Assembly: GCA_963691815.1 (NCBI GenBank)
Contig: OY829653.1
Location: 27,977,653-28,041,652, forward strand
DNA from: Echiichthys vipera
Lineage: Eukaryota; Chordata; Actinopteri; Perciformes; Trachinidae
Reading direction: 5' to 3'
Length of the DNA stretch: 64,000 nt
The translations under genes were made by a program, and so were the position numbers. The notes beneath the pieces were generated by a model. The model made no database searches. It was not told the DNA's origin and was given only the letters and a program-made list of their open reading frames with translations. Below, one piece after another: positions 54,590 to 64,000 of this stretch; positions within the stretch are counted from its first letter, which is position 1; every line of letters begins with the position of its first letter.

Positions 54590-55255
54590 ACTCTGTCATG
54601 TCAGTTCAATTTGGAGGAGGAAGTGTCATGGTTTGGGGGATGTTTTCTGCAGCAGGAGTTGGACCTCTAGTACAGCTACATGGCAGGGTGAATGCAAATG
54701 TTTATGTGAACCTCCTTCAGTAACATGATATTTTTTCCCAATCAGCTGCAATTTTCATGCAAGACAATGTCCCCTGTCACACTGCAAAACAGGTGAAGCT
54801 AGGAATATTAAAACAATGAAATATTCAGCCCAGAGTCCAGATCTAAACCCCATAGAGAATCTCTGGAAAATCCTTGGCGACAAATTAATGTCTAATAAAC
54901 CCACTACAGTTACCGAACTGTGGAAGACCCTGAGTCAGAATGTACCAAGATCAAACCCGATCAGTGTGAGAAACTGGTGATGTCCTTGGGGCACAGATGT
55001 GCTGAAGTCATTCAAAGCTGTGGCCTCTACACTTCCTGTTCATTTTTGAACCCAATAGAAGAAAACATTGTTATACTGTTCTCTAATTTTGACACTGTTT
55101 TTTGTTGAAGCGCCTTGGTTATTAAAAAAAACATGCTAGTACAGCAGTGGTGTAGCCACAGTGGATATTCTATCAAATTCTGAACAATGAAAAATAATAT
55201 TTCAGAATAAAGCAAGTATTTATAATTTGTTCTTTAATTTTGATCTCCAGTGTAT
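54590..55255 (+). mobile_element. Tc1-like transposase remnant, copy 2
   Basis: The plus strand reads GGGSVMVWGMFSAAGVGPLV, then IFMQDNVPCHTAKQ with the second catalytic aspartate, then frames resembling SPDLNPIENLWKILG and KPTTVTELW. Stops and frameshifts interrupt it (54,720s, 54,820s). It ends ttttgatctccagtgt at about 55,252. The N-terminal DNA-binding half is missing. Confidence 0.85.
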
Positions 55256-55339
55256 TTATGACAGAAAATAAGGAAAAGCATAATAGGTCCACTTTAAGTG
55301 TCGATAATGATCAACCTACCCTGCCTCACGTCCAATGTC

Positions 55340-55430
55340 AGCTGGGATTGGCTCCAGACACCCCCCCCCCCCCCCCCCGCCCCCCCCGCGACCCCTACAG
55401 GGATAAGTAAGAATAATTAATTATAGTAAA
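55340..55430. repeat. C-rich tract within a common vertebrate repeat tail
   Basis: gtcagctgggattggctcca, a 20-odd C run, then gcgacccctacagggataag. A frequent fish repeat. The C run may have been length-altered in sequencing or assembly. Confidence 0.5.
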
Positions 55431-58311
55431 AGTGTAAATGACTTCCCCTGTCCCCCCACTATAGACAGTATTGCAATTTAGTATGAAATCTTCCAGGCAT
55501 GTTATAAAAATGTCAAATTCCTTTTCTATTGCACAGTACATCTAAATAAGGAGCCAGTTGTCTGTGTAGTGTGTTTTCCCAGGTATCAACATAGCATGTA
55601 GCTTTACACCTGGTCTGTCAAAGATGGAATCAAAAACAAAAATGTGACAGGAAAAAGAACAGTTATTTACCATATTCACCATGAGTCATGCCCAGCTGGT
55701 GCTGTGAATTAACATTGTGCTTTGATTAAATATATGTAATTCTAAAGATCCTGTAATGACAAGCCTGCTGCTGCTTTTACATCCCAGAATAACATAGCCT
55801 GCTGCTGCACTCACATCCAAGAACAACACAATGTTCCCAACAGAGGAGCTGAGGGGGTGGCAAGAAAGAGATCATGAAACGATAAACAGGAGTGACCCTG
55901 TTCATAGAGAGAGGTGGATGCACCGGGGGACAAATTGCCTTCTCTGAAATTGATTGTCAGATTGTTTCAAGGTCCTTAGTGCATAGTGTATGAAATGAAC
56001 AAGTGCACTCTTAAGTGTTCCAGTGAGAGAGTCACTAGGCTGAGTGCAAAAAACACAAGATACTCACCCAATGATGAGGTAGAAAAAGGCAGGCCATGAC
56101 CTCTCTGCAATGTCCTGATTGTCTTAATAAACTCTTGTATGTTTTCATTGTTTTTTGTTTTGATGTCATGCAACTTGATAACCTCTCCATCAAGTGAATA
56201 AAACAGGACTTGCAGGAGTGTTTGAGCCTTTGTTTCACTTTTTTCCATTCAAATGCTGGACCACATCATTTTGTTTTGTGGAAAGGTCTCTATAGTTACA
56301 CACGCACAATTCCTAATTGGTTATGGATTACATTTGGAGAGGCCATGAACCCAAAACAACGCACTCCTCGGCCCGAGTAGCACATTAGTGGGTAGTGAGT
56401 GAGCCTGTGCTGGTCACCGACCCAAGGCAGAGAGAGTTGTTTTCTTAGCCGAAGGACCTGCTGTGACATCAGCCCAGGTGACAACATGCTGATATACAGT
56501 GCTGTTGTGGGGGCCAAATGTAACGCACTCCTCCAGCCCAGCACACACGCTCCTTTAATGGCCTACATCAATCCCAATGTTATCAGCAGATCTCCCTGGG
56601 CCCCTGCATATAAAGGGGGTTCAGTGCACTGAGCAGCACTGGATAGAATTACCAGTGATGCAATTTATTACACAGATTTTTATTTACTTTCTCACTCTCC
56701 GTTCTCAGCTTTTCTCCATCACTCGGAACCTACACATCTCTGCCAAGGAGCTGTACAGTAACCAGATGACTGCATATCATTAAAAAAAATTGAAAGTAGT
56801 GTTGTCCAAAAAAAAGTAAAACATGATTAAAACAAATCATATTCTCCTCTTCATTGGCTGAGGGTTGTACATGTTGGATGTGGCTGGCAGAGATTTAAAT
56901 AAGACCTGTTCTGGTGATCACAGCAGAAGCTGACAGCAAGGAAGCATACGTATTGTGGCATCCTCTCAGGCAGCCTCTGAATGAACCACCATAAGTCAAG
57001 TAACAACAAAGGGCAAGAGCGCCCTTATTCCACCAAAGTCAATATCAAGCTGTGTCTGAGCAGCACTTAATGACATTTAAAAGGAAAAGACAAACATGTG
57101 ATGTATATCTCCATGTGCTTTTTGTGTGCGTGTAGGTAAGTGTGCGCAGACACATTCACCACCCCTGGAATCGGATCATTTCAGCATGATAGCAGCTGTG
57201 TCAACAGGCAAAGGAGCCAAAAGTGCGGTCCTGTATTCTGAGTCCCATAGGTACTCTGCAGTCGTCTCTCTAGTGGAATTGGCAACATCCAAAGACCATA
57301 AACACCTCCCTTTCTGCACAAACAACTGAGGAAAATGCGGCGCTGGGTGGAAACAGATGGCAGGGACGTGTTCATATTATACACAAATGTTGGGAAATGA
57401 TGATGTTATAGCACATTGCCTTATTTGGGATAACAGTGCACCTGCTGCAGAGGGTAATGGTTTGAGAAGTGTCCATAAAATACTGTATCTCAAGCCCTGG
57501 TCATGGAACATGGACTGATAAATCTCTCTATGTTTACAACAGTATATCTGACATTTCTAAATTATAGGACAGCGCTATGGGCTTTTCAGTCTCAAATAAA
57601 TTTTCCTATCTTTTTTTAAAATGGAAAGGGCAAAGACATTGCATAAGCAGACAAAGGGTCAAAGAGGGTGTTTTGAAGCAAAAGAAGGGGCCATGTGCTC
57701 CTACAAATTCCCAAGACCCGGTGTGCAGTTGGCCCTCTTTACTGTCAACATGTGTGAATGCCATGCTCGATAAATTTCTCTTTGAATTCCCTCACTAGAA
57801 TTTATGAGACGTGCAACATGGGGTTGCAACTCTTTTGAAGCCTACACATTTGCTGCGCTCGATGCCGTTTACATTCTCATTTTAAGGAGAAAAAAAAGCA
57901 TAAATAGGGAGAAGTTGGCGTGTAGCATCCTGCAGTGTAAAGAGTTTTAAATGTATTTACACTCCGTCGTGTCTCCTGGGAACTGTTTTCTATACACTAA
58001 TGAGGCTGAGGAGCAAGTTTCACTCTGTTATTCCTGGCATCGATGCACCAGTCAGAGGCATACCACTCACACTCACTTTTTTTCCCTCCCTTTCCCTCTC
58101 AGTAGCCCAGCGCAAATAATAAATAGGAGGAAATACATCATCCCCTTTTCAGTCCGAAAGCCAGGAGCGGGCCTGCCAAAGTTAACACAAAGCAATCTTA
58201 GGTAATGATCAGCAAATGTGTATAAAATTTCATAGAGCATGACTTCACATAATTCTTGTTTAGATCATGTTAGCTGGCTCAGTCTCAACAGTGCAGTAGA
58301 AACCATGCATT

Positions 58312-58347
<36 letters not shown>

Positions 58348-61300
58348 TATGAACACTTTCTCTCCTGAAGTTTCTTTGTATCGCACTTAAAAGCAGCACA
58401 AACTTACTGTTTTATAAGTGCTTGTAATTGATTTGATACAGTATAACATTGTGGCAAGTAGTAGCTACCAGACTTAAATTGTGGAATTTTAACAGATGCT
58501 TTATTATATTACATACTCTTATAAGTAAGAAATTGTCAGATTTTCCACTCATTTTACACATATTGGTGGCACAGATACGAAACATTTCATCATGGCGTAA
58601 TTGATGAAATTTGCTCCATGTAAAAAAAAAAAAAAAGACTTCATTGAGCTGTTTTAGTGCTCTACCTACAGCACAGCCAGTGTGTCGATGGAGAGCCGGG
58701 GGGTCTCTATGCAACAACACAGACGAAAAAAAGCGAAACACAATCCCAACATTGTTTACCCTGTTTCTGATGTAAAGGCCACTTACTGTCGTGTCCAATG
58801 CCTAACCCTTAATTTGCTGCCCCAGCCTTTGAAGTGTGTGCATATTTCTGTTTCCTGACACTACCTTTCCTCTTGCTCTCTCTCTTTCTCTCTTTCCCCT
58901 GAGCCCCAGCAGTTGATATTGCAACTGGATAGGCCATGTTTCCATGTAGGGGCTCGTTTTAGGCCTGCTCTGATGATAGAAAACACAAGTGGGGAAGGGG
59001 AAAAGGAGTGCTGGGCGCACAGATCCACAGAGAGGCCCCAGCTCCGGCCCAGACAACGCTGCAGGGGATTAGAGCACACCCTGGCAGCAGAATGGTTTCA
59101 CTTAAGAATTTCAGTAATCACTTTTAGGAGTGTAATATATAGCTGACCTTCGGCAGCGCCACACGACCCCCCGCTCCCCCAGCCATTTGATCAAAGGAAG
59201 CGGCAGTGGCTGTGCAAACAGGCGCTATCAGTGGACTCCAATGGATTTACTGCCTGCTTCTTCTCTCTTGTCTCCCCCGAGTCGTGTGCTGATACACACA
59301 GAAACCCAGTTTCATCTTACAGAACCTATTTTTTTCCCAGTACTAATTTACGGGCCAGATCATGACTTGAGGGAACTTAAAGGAGAAGGGAGGGACGGAG
59401 GCTCAGGGGGCCTCAGGGAAGGGGAGAGAGTTGAGCTGGGAGCAGCTCGGGGCCCTTATCCACTGCCTGCCGACTGGGCCAAGCAGAGCGGCTCTCATCA
59501 TCATGGGAAAAGCCCAGTAGGTGCTCTCTTCTCAGCTGGAGCAGCCAAACACCATGGTTTGTTCTCCGCAACAATAACAACGACCAGAAAAGGACAGAGG
59601 GCTGGCCCAGTAGGGTTTATATAGTGCCCTAAATCACAGGAGGCTCTGACAAAGAACTAGGCAGAGAGGATGTGGGTATCATAGCAACTATTAATAACCC
59701 AATACATACTGGTGTGAACACAGCCAAGTTGTCTCTAGTCTCTCTAATGCTACACTTTAATATTTCCTCGTTTTGCATTACACTAGCTAATTTTGGACAA
59801 GCATAGCATAGACTTTTTATTATTTAATAGACTATTTTATTACTTTAAGTAACACAACATAACATTTCCACCAATTATGAACCAGCAATTTCTGTAAGCA
59901 TTCCTCAACGAGAAGCAGACAGTAAACAACAAGTTGACCTTTATACTTTTATAGGGAAATATCTTTCAGCTGGTAGTTTGTAATTTATGACTCACATGTT
60001 CTGGTCTAATTTCATGCTCTTGTTAAAATGTTTTCTTGCAGTGCTCGTTGTTGATCATGCTAAAATTGTTATTTATTTTGTCTTTGTTTCATTTGAAATG
60101 AACACAAACAATATGATGTATTTGCTGTGTTTCTATTTCAGCATGAATGCCAGTAAAAGCTGCAGGAAGTTCCACTTGTAACCAGTTGAGGGCGTCACAA
60201 AACAGATGACAAGCAACAGCACGGCTGGGAATCTATAGTACGAGGTGATATACTAGGTCTTTCAAACTGCTGACTACTTATACCTCCTTTAGCAAATTCC
60301 CCATATAACATTGGAAGTATGCATTGGGAACATGCTTCTACTGTATGTTTTATGTCCTTTGAATAAGTGAGACACCAGATATTATTGTCTTCCACATTGG
60401 CTGTATACATATGATTTCTATTTTCTTGACAGTTTTTCAGGTGCATAAAAACATTCCTTTGATAGGGAATTTAATGCTAATGATAAGCCATATGTTCTTT
60501 AGCTGGCATGTCAGGGATTGTTTATGTGACTCAGCTGATGACAATGCTTGTCGTGTCATTAAATGACCGCAGGAAGTCCTGTGCTTTTATGAGCTTCTTA
60601 GACAAGCTTGGGGGGTGTGGGAAGAAAAATGTTTCCTGATTCGAGCACATAAGAGCAACTCACCACATGTTCTGTCTGTCCCAGACACAACGGGGAAGGA
60701 CCCAAAAAACAACTATACTAGGGACCTCAAACACAGACTTTACCCTACCTTTCGTCGGGTCACTGCAGGTCAGCCTGGGCCCAAGGATGTCACAAAAGGC
60801 TATAAGTTATATGACAGCTCCTTCTTCAGCTCCTACAGTACAAATGTACACTCCTCTGAATCCTACGTGATAGTTATGTAACCCCTATATTTAAGTGATG
60901 AGGAGGAAGTGGAGTTGAGGAGGTAAAATATTCCTGCATTCCCCTCATCAGCTGATAAGGTGTTTGGAGAGCAAACAGGAGGAAAAGTACCTGCTATAAA
61001 TGCTCCTTGGCCCTTGGACCTGTAGGTAATTTATGGTATAACACCGCTATGGGCAGATTGATAAGTCTTGACTGCTTGCCATGTCATTACTGTAATACAG
61101 CTGGTCAGTTTGATGCTAATTGGTGTTGAGTCAGTTACAGTAAGACATAATCACTTATTGCGTAACTGGAAAGAACCCCATCTTGAACAAAGTTAAGAGC
61201 CAGTTATAATAGTGTGTGGTATACAGTTGCTTTTGGGAAAACAGAGAACTCTGTTGTGATTATTGTTAATTTTGTGGAAGAGTCTGCAGCTCATTGGGCG

Positions 61301-62069
61301 GGCAAATAACATGTCATGCTTAAAGATGACTAACAACATGTCTATTTTAATTAGCATCAAGCTATTATAAACACTCTTTATCATCCAGCATCATCTCTTT
61401 CACAAATACAGTACATCCTGTTTTGACCCTCTGATCATACAGTAGATATGTGCAGGCAGGCAGGCAGGTTGGGGCTATGTGTGTGCATGGCAATGGGTGT
61501 GTGAATCAGCTGAGGCTCATGTGGCTGGCCTGGCCTTGCTCCCTGCGACCCAGCGGGGCTCAGCCACCAGCTGCCTAGCACCCACTGCACATTCTTGCTT
61601 TATTCCCAAACTCGCCTCCCTCAGCTACACCAGGCAGGACAAAATGTATACCAGCTGCAACATCATTAGGTAAATGGGATCCTTGCACAGTTTTTTTTAG
61701 GGCACAGTATTGAAAACTTATCCAAATCAGTTGTGTGAAAACTGTCTGTGCACACAGAAACACGAATGTGCACATGAATCCAGACACTGAAATAGGCTAC
61801 ACAAAGTAGGTTACATTTATTAAGCATGTGCAGTAGCTAAGCTGCTGTAGAGATGTAAAGCCCTCCCGCTTGTTTTTTTAGCCACAGAGCAAGGCCCTAC
61901 TTTCTGATCAATACATCTACCAGACTGATCTCAACGACTACCAAATGGATTGCCATGGAATTCTGTGCAGACATTTTCCATACAAAAAAAATGATATATA
62001 GCCAAATATGTACATATATTAAATATTTTGGCATAATTTAGTCCCTTATAGTTTCTCATATAAGGGACA
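55431..62069. other. Repeat-poor stretch without a recognisable gene
   Basis: About 6.6 kb with few mobile-element signatures compared with the rest. Open frames (for example 59,187-59,624 plus; 60,615-60,881 plus; 58,412-58,798 minus) lack recognised domains or paired splice signals. A TATAAAG at 56,609 with tcagtgc about 22 bp on is promoter-like but isolated. I suggest non-coding DNA that may include regulatory elements. That is an inference from the low repeat density only. Confidence 0.35.
58316..58342. repeat. (CA)n microsatellite
   Basis: CA dinucleotides, about 13 units. Confidence 0.9.
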
Positions 62070-62071
62070 TA

Positions 62072-63053
62072 CACTGCTCAAAAAAAACCCAGGAACTACA
62101 CTCTCTGGCCACATGAGGCCGGACATTGTCCTGCACCAGGAAGAACTGAGGGCTCATTGCACCAGCGTAAGGTCTGACAATCCCTCTGAGGATTTCATCC
62201 TGGTACCTAGCAGCAGTCACTGTACCGTTGGCTATGTCATGGAGGGGTGATGATGTACGCCGTCTCCAGACTATTTTGCGACTGTCACATGTACTCAGTG
62301 TGAACATGCTGTCATCTGTGCAGAGAACGGGGTGGCAATGGCAATCTGCCAATTCTGGTGTTCTCACACAAATGCCAATGGAGCTGTACAATGCTGGGCT
62401 GTGAGCACAAGTCCTACTAGAGGAGGTCTGGCTCTCATACCACCCTCATGGAGTCTGTTTCTGACCAAACTGTCATAATACACACCAGTAGTCTGCTGGA
62501 GTCATTTTGTAGGGCTCAGGCAGTGCTCCCCTGTTTCTCCTTACGCAAAGGAGCAGATACCGGTCCTGCTGCTGGGTTAATGCCCCCGGCCCTGTTCAGC
62601 TCTCCTCTGGTAATGGCCAGTCTCCTGGTATCTCCTCCATGCTCTTGAGACTGTGCTTGGAGAGAAAGCAAACCTTCTCGCGAAGAACTGCACGTATGAA
62701 TGTAACATCCTGGAGGAGCCGGACTACCTGTGCAACCTGATTGGGTTGTAGGTACTGCCTACTGCTGACAGTAGTGACAAGGGCACTAGCAAAACAGAAA
62801 ACTAGATAAGAATTAGTCAGGAAGACTAAGGACTGAACAATTGTCTGTGGCCATAACATTAAAACCATTCCCTTTTTGAGGGTTGTCTTGCTGTTGTCTC
62901 TCCATTGCACCTGTTGTCACTTTCATTTGCATCAGAGCAGCTGGAATTGATTCACAGTCACTTGTGCTTCCTACAAGGACACATAGATAACCAAGTTTAA
63001 TCGACTTGTGTTGTACTATGACGATTAAGTGTTCCCTTGATTGATTTGATCTG
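62072..63053 (-). mobile_element. Tc1-like transposon, decayed, TA-flanked
   Basis: The left end cactgctcaaaaaaaaccc follows TA (62,070-62,071). The right end, aagtgttcccttgattgatt then tgatctg, precedes TA (63,054-63,055) and is a degraded inverse of the left end. About 980 bp, with the transposase on the minus strand. Confidence 0.8.
62080..62915 (-). pseudogene. Tc1-like transposase pseudogene
   Basis: The N-terminal helix-turn-helix region appears as QPNQVAQVVRLLQDVTFIRA (62,680-62,750). The catalytic part appears as PVLCTDDSMFTLSTCDSRKI (about 62,270-62,330; first D), EILRGIVRPYAGAM and FFLVQDNVRPHVA (about 62,110-62,190; second D). The GGGSVMVWGG block expected between WRRR and the RY(Q)DEILR motif is deleted, and frames shift in the middle. 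Inactive. Confidence 0.82.
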
Positions 63054-63055
63054 TA

Positions 63056-63697
63056 CTAGATTGCATTATAACATCTCGACAGTTATTGGATTATTTTGCA
63101 TGACATTTAGGATTGAATAGAACAATTTTGGTGATTCCTTATATTCTCATCTATCACCATCATCCGCTCATTTTTATTTGTTCAGTATTCTTAAGCTTAT
63201 GTGCAAATAGCTTTCATAACATTTCCATCAACTTCAGCTGTTTAGTGCTAATTAGCAAATCTTAGCATGCTAGCATGCTCAACATGGTAAATATTATACA
63301 TACTAACCATAAGCATGTTAATATTGTCAATGTAAGCATGTTTGTATGCTGATGTCAAAGCACTGGTGTGCTTAAAACAGCCTGAAGAGGTCAAGTCTTC
63401 AGCAACACTTGTAGTATAGGCCTAATGAACAACTCAGCGTATGCAGTGTGTGTCTGTGTGCGAGTGTTGCTGTTGTTTTTACCTCTTCAGCCTCACAGGG
63501 CCACTAACATGGCTGGAGAATCTTGCTACTTTATCATGTGTTCCCTCTCTCCTTTCTATGTAGCCACATTACATGTCGAATTGATGCCAATAAAGCACAT
63601 TTAGCTGCATAATAGGTCCACGAGGTGCTGCATAAATCAAAAGTATGATTTTCTATAACTGTAACACATTTACCCTAAAGACTTAACCTATAGTCAC

Positions 63698-63746
<49 letters not shown>

Positions 63747-64000
63747 AATATTTGCATACCAAGACGCTGCACACCAAAGTGTCTACATCCACTAAAAACT
63801 ATCAGACAACACACAGCCAGACATACACACCCTTCCCTCCGGACTGCCGTTACAGCACTCCAAGCACAGCTGTCAAAACTCAGGGACGTCCAACACAACA
63901 ATAGTTAGATGGCTTGGGAGTAAGACACACAGGAGAGGAGATGTATGTTGAACTGACACTTCTCGACAACTCTGATGGTCCAGATTAGGCCTTTTGGATC
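63056..64000. other. Intergenic, no gene seen
   Basis: AT-rich sequence with short repeats of agcatgct/agcatgt around 63,250-63,360, then the AC microsatellite. No gene recognised. Confidence 0.35.
63694..63746. repeat. (CA)n microsatellite
   Basis: CA dinucleotides with one interruption (cacgcaca). About 25 units. Confidence 0.92.

Noticed and set aside
56601..56640. TATAAAG with an initiator-like tcagtgc
   Set aside because: An isolated match with no downstream gene. Noted only in the region description.
58802..59079. Overlapping minus-strand frames near 58.9 kb
   Set aside because: Two frames are open at once over a CT-rich tract, which explains them.
59187..59624. 145-codon plus-strand frame
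   Set aside because: Low-complexity Gly/Arg/Ser-rich translation in GC-richer DNA, no domain, no promoter or splice context.
60615..60881. 88-codon plus-strand frame (KNNYTRDLKHRLYPTF...)
   Set aside because: No family recognised. A second frame in the same DNA is equally open, so coding is not supported.

Overview
This is a vertebrate nuclear window, almost certainly from a teleost fish. It has a split gene with GT-AG introns (ENY2) and a fish-type repeat mix: Penelope-like, L1-like and L2/CR1-like retroelements, Tc1-like and hAT-like DNA transposons, solo LTRs, and long GA, AT and AC microsatellites. There is nothing prokaryotic in it, and most long open frames are by-products of repeats or chance.

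Region 1 (1 to about 27,600) is a multi-scale tandem array that starts before the window. Its monomers are about 270-550 bp. Each carries (i) a 30-bp minisatellite with an XbaI-type TCTAGA, present in 1-2 copies or expanded to 9-16 copies, (ii) a shared AT-rich body, and (iii) a sequence derived from a tRNA-Pro gene. I count about 70 tRNA-Pro-derived copies. Roughly 50 have lost the T arm, so they lack a B box, but keep a UGG-type loop. About 18 keep the full 72-nt cloverleaf length with A and B boxes. Of these, 13 carry a GTG or ATG (His-type) triplet at the anticodon position. Monomers are grouped into higher-order blocks duplicated at offsets of about 3.3, 4.85, 2.97 and 5.13 kb. The right edge (24.5-27.6 kb) holds older, divergent monomers, including one with a Pro-type AGG triplet and an intact acceptor stem, and a 709-bp solo LTR.

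Region 2 (27.6-39.3 kb) is the eroded flank of the array, filled with transposons. It holds a Penelope-like element with reverse transcriptase and GIY-YIG remnants, an array monomer remnant, a nested direct/inverted repeat, and a 2,442-bp hAT-like insertion inside a tRNA-Pro-like sequence with an 8-bp target duplication and an L1-like remnant inside it. It ends with a chimaera of two LINE fragments split by a 359-bp solo LTR.

Region 3 (39.3-44.3 kb) is AT-rich intergenic DNA with short repeats, among them a 280-bp inverted-repeat element.

Region 4 (44.4-52.4 kb) is the one recognisable protein-coding gene, ENY2 (subunit of the SAGA deubiquitinase module and of TREX-2), on the plus strand. 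It has four coding exons, 95 codons and canonical splice sites. Its introns hold a minus-strand LINE, a 234-bp GA tract and several dispersed repeats.

Region 5 (52.4-64 kb) has two related Tc1-like remnants, then a relatively repeat-poor stretch (55.4-62 kb) with no recognisable gene, then a third Tc1-like element bounded by TA and an AC microsatellite. The most unusual system in the window is the tRNA-Pro-derived satellite.
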